64,000 nucleotides of DNA, taken from contig NC_079421.1 of the NCBI RefSeq assembly GCF_026213295.1, forward strand, positions 21,067,159-21,131,158, read 5' to 3'. Position numbers and translations under genes: made by a program. The notes below the pieces were generated by a model. The model saw only the letters and a program-made list of their open reading frames with translations, did no database searches and was not told the origin of the DNA. The DNA comes from Gadus chalcogrammus (lineage: Eukaryota; Chordata; Actinopteri; Gadiformes; Gadidae). Shown one piece after another: positions 59,938 through 64,000 of the stretch; position 1 is the first letter of the stretch, and each line of letters opens with the position of its first letter.

Positions 59938-60350
59938 CTTCGGTTGTGACATTTTTGCTGTTTTGGCCACTGTTAGGATGAACATTTTTGAGGAAATAAA
60001 GACGCTGTGTGATCAAGCCTGAATTAATATTGAATGCCCTCGTCCTTCTTAGATAGAACAACAACTTTTAGGGGCTAAAAGTTGTTTTGCTATTTCATTT
60101 TCTACTTGCTTGGCATATGAGAGAGCGTGAACCCAATCAGCCGATGAGCTGAAAGGCGAGGGCTGCGGCTGGCCTTGTCTTTGTTGAACACCCACCATCA
60201 AAACGTGTGAGCATAAATAGACCAGGCTGCAGGTATCAACAGGATGTGCTGCAGAGGTTCTGCAGAAACCAACAATGAAATGGACGTACATTTCGCATCA
60301 CTGACTGAACCTAAACGGTAATATTGTGATGGAAGTTTCCAAAAGACATG
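59938..60350. other. orphan NITR spacer block
   Basis: From ggttgtgac through an AATAAA near 59995 to the MSIS-type block (60049-60291, minus strand) and its end near 60310 (gactgaacctaaacgg), this matches the spacers of the NITR array. A stretch near 60840-60985 (agcatcagat, cacaaccgatgatgtcttg) continues the match after an insertion of about 0.5 kb. No receptor exon is attached. Confidence 0.7.
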
Positions 60351-61769
60351 TTGTTTGCAAGTCAGTAAGACACTGTGACCCCTTAGCTATTATCTATAGT
60401 AAACTAGTCACTGTTTATACTGCGCTTATCGCCCTTGAGAGGACCTGAGACAACCTCAGCCGACTCAGAAGCAGCAATACCACAAGCTACATCCTGAGAT
60501 GGCCGAAAGAAGTAGGGGCCTCCCTGTCTGCAGCTCTGCCCCCAAGAAAGATTCCCTGCTTGAACACTAGAGTGTGCCCACTCTTTGGGGCTCAATACAG
60601 CGCTTCAACCTTTGTATGGTTGTCGTGTTGTGCAGCCCCTCTGCAGAGACTACATATATTTTAATGTTACCCTTTTTTTTAATAAAATCTCTAAGTTTAT
60701 TCTGAGTTACATTGTCAATACAGTTCAAAGAATTGAGAATTTTCACTTGATCATTTGTAATATAGTAAAGTTCATTATTCTGTACATTAACAATTCTCAC
60801 AATCGTATTGCAACGGTTGATTCAATTGCATTAAGAGATTTTGATATCTTATTATTATTATTAGGATTAGGATACTTAGGATAATATTGGGCTGCAGAGA
60901 GCATCAGATTCAACATCAGTCCAATACAGAGACACTTCACCAATCATTTACACACAACCGATGATGTCTTGCTAATTGTTACGTCCCTTTGTCCATTTTT
61001 TGGATTTCTCAGTAATTTCCCATGTTTGGTTATGTACACAATTATGATATAAGGTCCCTACTAGAAGGAAGAAAGGTTTCTGTCATTCCCAAGTATTACC
61101 TACAGAGGGCCGCCTACTGGCTGAGTCCTTTCAGTCTAACGATTCATGAAACACCCTGCAAAGTTTTTCAATTTATATATTTTCTACTGAAGGGAGGCAA
61201 ATAGATGATATTCATCCACTCGTCATAGTAAAAAACCAAAGCTATATTATATCGTATATAGTACATAAATATGTTTGATATTCTTGCTGCAGATTGATCA
61301 TTTCTGTTCCTTGTTTATTATTGCTCAAAGGAAACTGCGGAGGTGAATAAGAAAAAGATGAAGTGGTCTTGGCTTTGCCGACTCTTCACTTGCAAAGACA
61401 TATGACCTACAGCGACTTGAACTTTGGATACAGAAACTTTAGGAAGACTAATGAGGGTTTGAGGGATTCCCAAATTACAATTGTGTCTCCGTCCAAAATA
61501 TTTTGACATATTTTGAAGGAAGAAAAACGCCGGGAACCCATCAGAGTACTGGCTGAAGCTCTGTCCCACTGGGCTCTGCGATGTCGCCCACCAAATCCCT
61601 GAGTCAGGCTTCGTCTCTCAGAGACCAAGGCTCAAACACTTCGACACCATAACATCCAAACTCATCTCTTAACAACGTTTTTTGGATATTGTTTATATTT
61701 ATATCTAATTTGATTGATTTCCTGTGCAGGTCAGTCTGTCCATTCTCCTCTTTAATATTCAACGTCTCT

Positions 61770-62165
61770 TTTTTCACGTTTCGGCGCTGAAGCTGAACTA
61801 GTGCTGTTCTCGCTCTAATGAAGGACTAGGACTTAAAAGACACCATTGACATACCATAGACCAACTGTGATTGGCTGCAATTTAGAGGTATCCCACCTGG
61901 CCACTGCTCCTGTGGTCTCACAAGCCGCCCGGGGTTTAGACGGCTTGTCCCTCCTGCTCACCATTTGCCCTTCCTGCTCACCGTTTTCCCCATCAGCTGG
62001 GCTCCTTCAGGACTTTGACCCTTCATTCCACTCTTGAACTTTCGAAAGGGATCGGGGCGGGGGGGAAATATTGCGTTCAGGTTAACCCCTTCTCAGGGAG
62101 TCATTCTATTATTTGTTGCAATACCGGTTGTGACCTTTTTGCTATGTTGGCCACTGTCAGGCTGA
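61770..62165. other. orphan NITR promoter and spacer piece
   Basis: From 61778 (cacgtttcggcgctgaag) through gacataccatagaccaac and the CCAAT block (61870-61874) to the GC-rich patch and the ttgtgacctttttgctatg phrase near 62129-62147, it matches the DNA upstream of N4-N7. The match starts just outside the leader ATG, which is itself missing. The 400 bases before it match nothing in the array. Confidence 0.7.
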
Positions 62166-62399
62166 GGCCGCTGTTAGGTTGCTTGGGGCCCCACGGTGGC
62201 CAGGGAGTCCCTTATGCCTCGGGCCGGCCCTGACTTTACAATTAAGGCAGGGTAGGGTTTTGAAAACTGAAAATGAGGTATAGAAAGGGACTCTCTGTGA
62301 TCAAGGAGATAGAATGTTTGAGTACCAAAATTAACCTGAGCTACAATGAGGTGGATTGTACATAACCACCAGTGTAAAGTGTTAATACAACAAGCGCAA

Positions 62400-62900
62400 G
62401 GAACATAACACTTAAAGTGTTGCTTCCTTTCATCTTTCCCCTTAGAGTGTGTGTGTTTCTAACACTGCAGAGATAGCGGCAGCAAGTTGAGAGGCGGGGT
62501 GGTGTGAGGTCACGTCTTAGTTTTTTGACAAACCCACCACAACTCATAAATAGACCTGAAGGTAGGTACAACAACAAGGCCAACAGGATGCGTTGCTAAG
62601 GCCCTGGAGAAACAAACCCTCAGGTAGTTATAGATCCCCATAACTGACTGAGCCTGAACAGTGCTTGTTTAGTGAATAGAGAAAGATTGTAATTGCATTA
62701 TTTTTGTTTGTATGTGCTTTTTTAAAGAGTTACAGTTGTTGGCAATATTTTTGATGATGATCTTGATTAAATGTTTGAATAATTTTGATTCAGAGATACA
62801 AATATCTTAATATTAATTTCAATTTGGGATCCTATTGCACTGCAGTGACCAGCAGATGCAACATCAGTCCATTCAGGAGCAACATGCCCACCATTTGTAC
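62400..62900. other. diverged NITR spacer remnant
   Basis: Phrases such as acaaggccaacaggatgcg, ctgactgagcctgaacagtg and ccagcagatgcaacatcagtccatt follow the order of the array spacers but are much more diverged than the copies at 15-42 kb. An older duplicate is inferred. No exon is seen. Confidence 0.5.
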
Positions 62901-64000
62901 AAAGCACTTAAAAAACTATCTTGTCTCTGTCCTGTCTTAAATTCAGGGCATGCACTTGTTTGCGCCATGTTTGTAGTCACTCCCTTTTCTATTTGAAGTT
63001 ATCTCTCTGCACAGATCCACAAACCCACAAGGTTGGCATGTTTCAGGACATCAAACCCCAGCAACCATCAATACGTATTTATGTATATATCTACTGTACG
63101 TATGCATGTTTGCATTTCTGTTGAAGAGAAAACCCGATGACAGTAGAGTAGATAAGTAGAGCAGAGAAGAGTATAGTAGATTCCTAGAGATCTTTATCAT
63201 GATACCGACCATGTCTTTTTATAGGCCTGCCGTGTTTTGTTCTCCCTCCATGGGGAAGGTCTGGGTAAGTTACACCTTTATGTTTTTTTCGTAAAATAGA
63301 TTTCTCCCTTTATATGTCATTAGGCTAGAGGTGTGTACTGTCTGCTGTACTTGTGCGTGTATTATATGCAATTACAGAAGTAAGGGTTTTTGCTAACTTT
63401 TTAAATTATTACAATTTTCATAGTTAGCCTTGTTTTGTAAAGAGTCTCAATCTTTCTAACAGCTATTGACAAGCCATTTTAATCTCTAAATGTTTGATCT
63501 TAGTGGGAGGATTCACACTGATGTGCAGACGGATCAACTCAAGCCCACCAGCCGATGCAGTCCACCAGTCAGCTCCTCCCAACAGGGTGGAAACTCCCAC
63601 ATTGTTGTTTCACAAATGGAAAGATTCTTACATGGCCCATCAACTGGAAACCTTGTGATAAAACGGGCCATTGATGTTTGTGAATTGGCACCACTTTCTG
63701 CCCTTCGCCATGTTCCCATCCTAGATTGTCCTTGTTATTGTAAAAACGATACTAAGCAGAAAACAATGGTCTCTAAACATTTACATTTTATAGCTGTTTG
63801 TCTCATTCAGATTTGTGTAACCTAAACATTCTTCTTTACTTCCTTCCAACAACCTAGACAGCCATGGGGATTGTAACTTGAAACATACAAATCAATAATC
63901 AAGGCTGTGTTCATTATAAATTAGAAACAAATATTTCCAAAAATTATTATTAGTAGTTGAATTTATTTTTCATTGCAAATTTTCCACAAAGCAGTACATC
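62901..64000. other. gene-free right edge
   Basis: Apart from the old MITE copy at 63507-63668, nothing is recognised. AT-rich DNA runs to the window end. Confidence 0.5.
63507..63668. mobile_element. foldback MITE, copy F (old)
   Basis: Inner arms gtgggaggattcacac and ggaaactcccac and the phrase ggaaaccttgtgataaaacggg match the right half of copies A, D and E. The outer end is lost. Confidence 0.45.

Overview
This 64 kb window comes from a teleost fish genome; the species cannot be told from the sequence. The evidence is a tandem array of split-exon Ig-domain receptors with the hallmarks of novel immune-type receptors (NITRs, known only from bony fish), a fish-type NLR gene (FISNA-NACHT-LRR-B30.2), very long CA/GT microsatellites, and several fish-type repeat families. 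All genes with visible function lie on the minus strand and are interrupted by introns, so most single open frames here are exons or chance frames.

Layout. 1-12.8 kb: no gene that I can support; microsatellites, a degenerate minisatellite, a LINE scrap, a palindrome cluster and a ~1.8 kb DNA transposon (7.1-8.9 kb) that holds a perfect 23-bp-arm hairpin. 12.8-43.4 kb: eight NITR units in head-to-tail order on the minus strand, named here N1 to N8 from left to right. N1, N3, N4 and N6 have complete open gene models of 347, 344, 350 and 346 aa. N7 is open but loses the end of its tail (298 aa). N2 has a nonsense codon at the start of its second Ig domain and has lost both ITIM tyrosines. N5 has an inverted piece of an Ig-domain exon inserted in its transmembrane exon. 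N8 retains only the transmembrane and tail exons. The spacers carry a repeated set of modules: a foldback MITE, a block with an AATAAA and a conserved open frame, a GC-rich minisatellite, and a CCAAT plus octamer-like block just upstream of each leader exon.

43.45-44.53 kb: a terminal-inverted-repeat element sits exactly where N8 stops resembling the array. 44.5-45.1 kb: an L1/Tx1-type LINE remnant and GT-rich DNA. 45.6-57.4 kb: one NLR gene of 12 coding exons whose splice phases all agree, giving 1238 aa. Its introns hold LINE-derived minisatellites, a hAT zinc-finger remnant and a possible Myb/SANT-like remnant. 57.4-59.9 kb: a 55-bp tandem repeat, CA-rich DNA, another LINE scrap and a broken endogenous retrovirus pol fragment. 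59.9-63.7 kb: spacer and promoter pieces of the NITR array reappear without receptor exons, so the NLR block seems to be embedded in, or to have broken up, a longer NITR cluster.

Working together: NITRs are surface receptors with an N-terminal V domain, an I domain, a membrane helix and a tail carrying inhibitory ITIM motifs. The exons seen here give two tail designs: type A (N1, N3, N4, N6), with a separate 56-nt juxtamembrane exon, and type B (N2, N5, N7, N8), in which the transmembrane exon is spliced straight to the ITIM exon. The NLR is a cytosolic innate sensor. No functional link between the two families can be read from the sequence beyond their interleaving. All gene models are built by eye from splice sites, phases and alignment between the copies; none is confirmed by transcript data.
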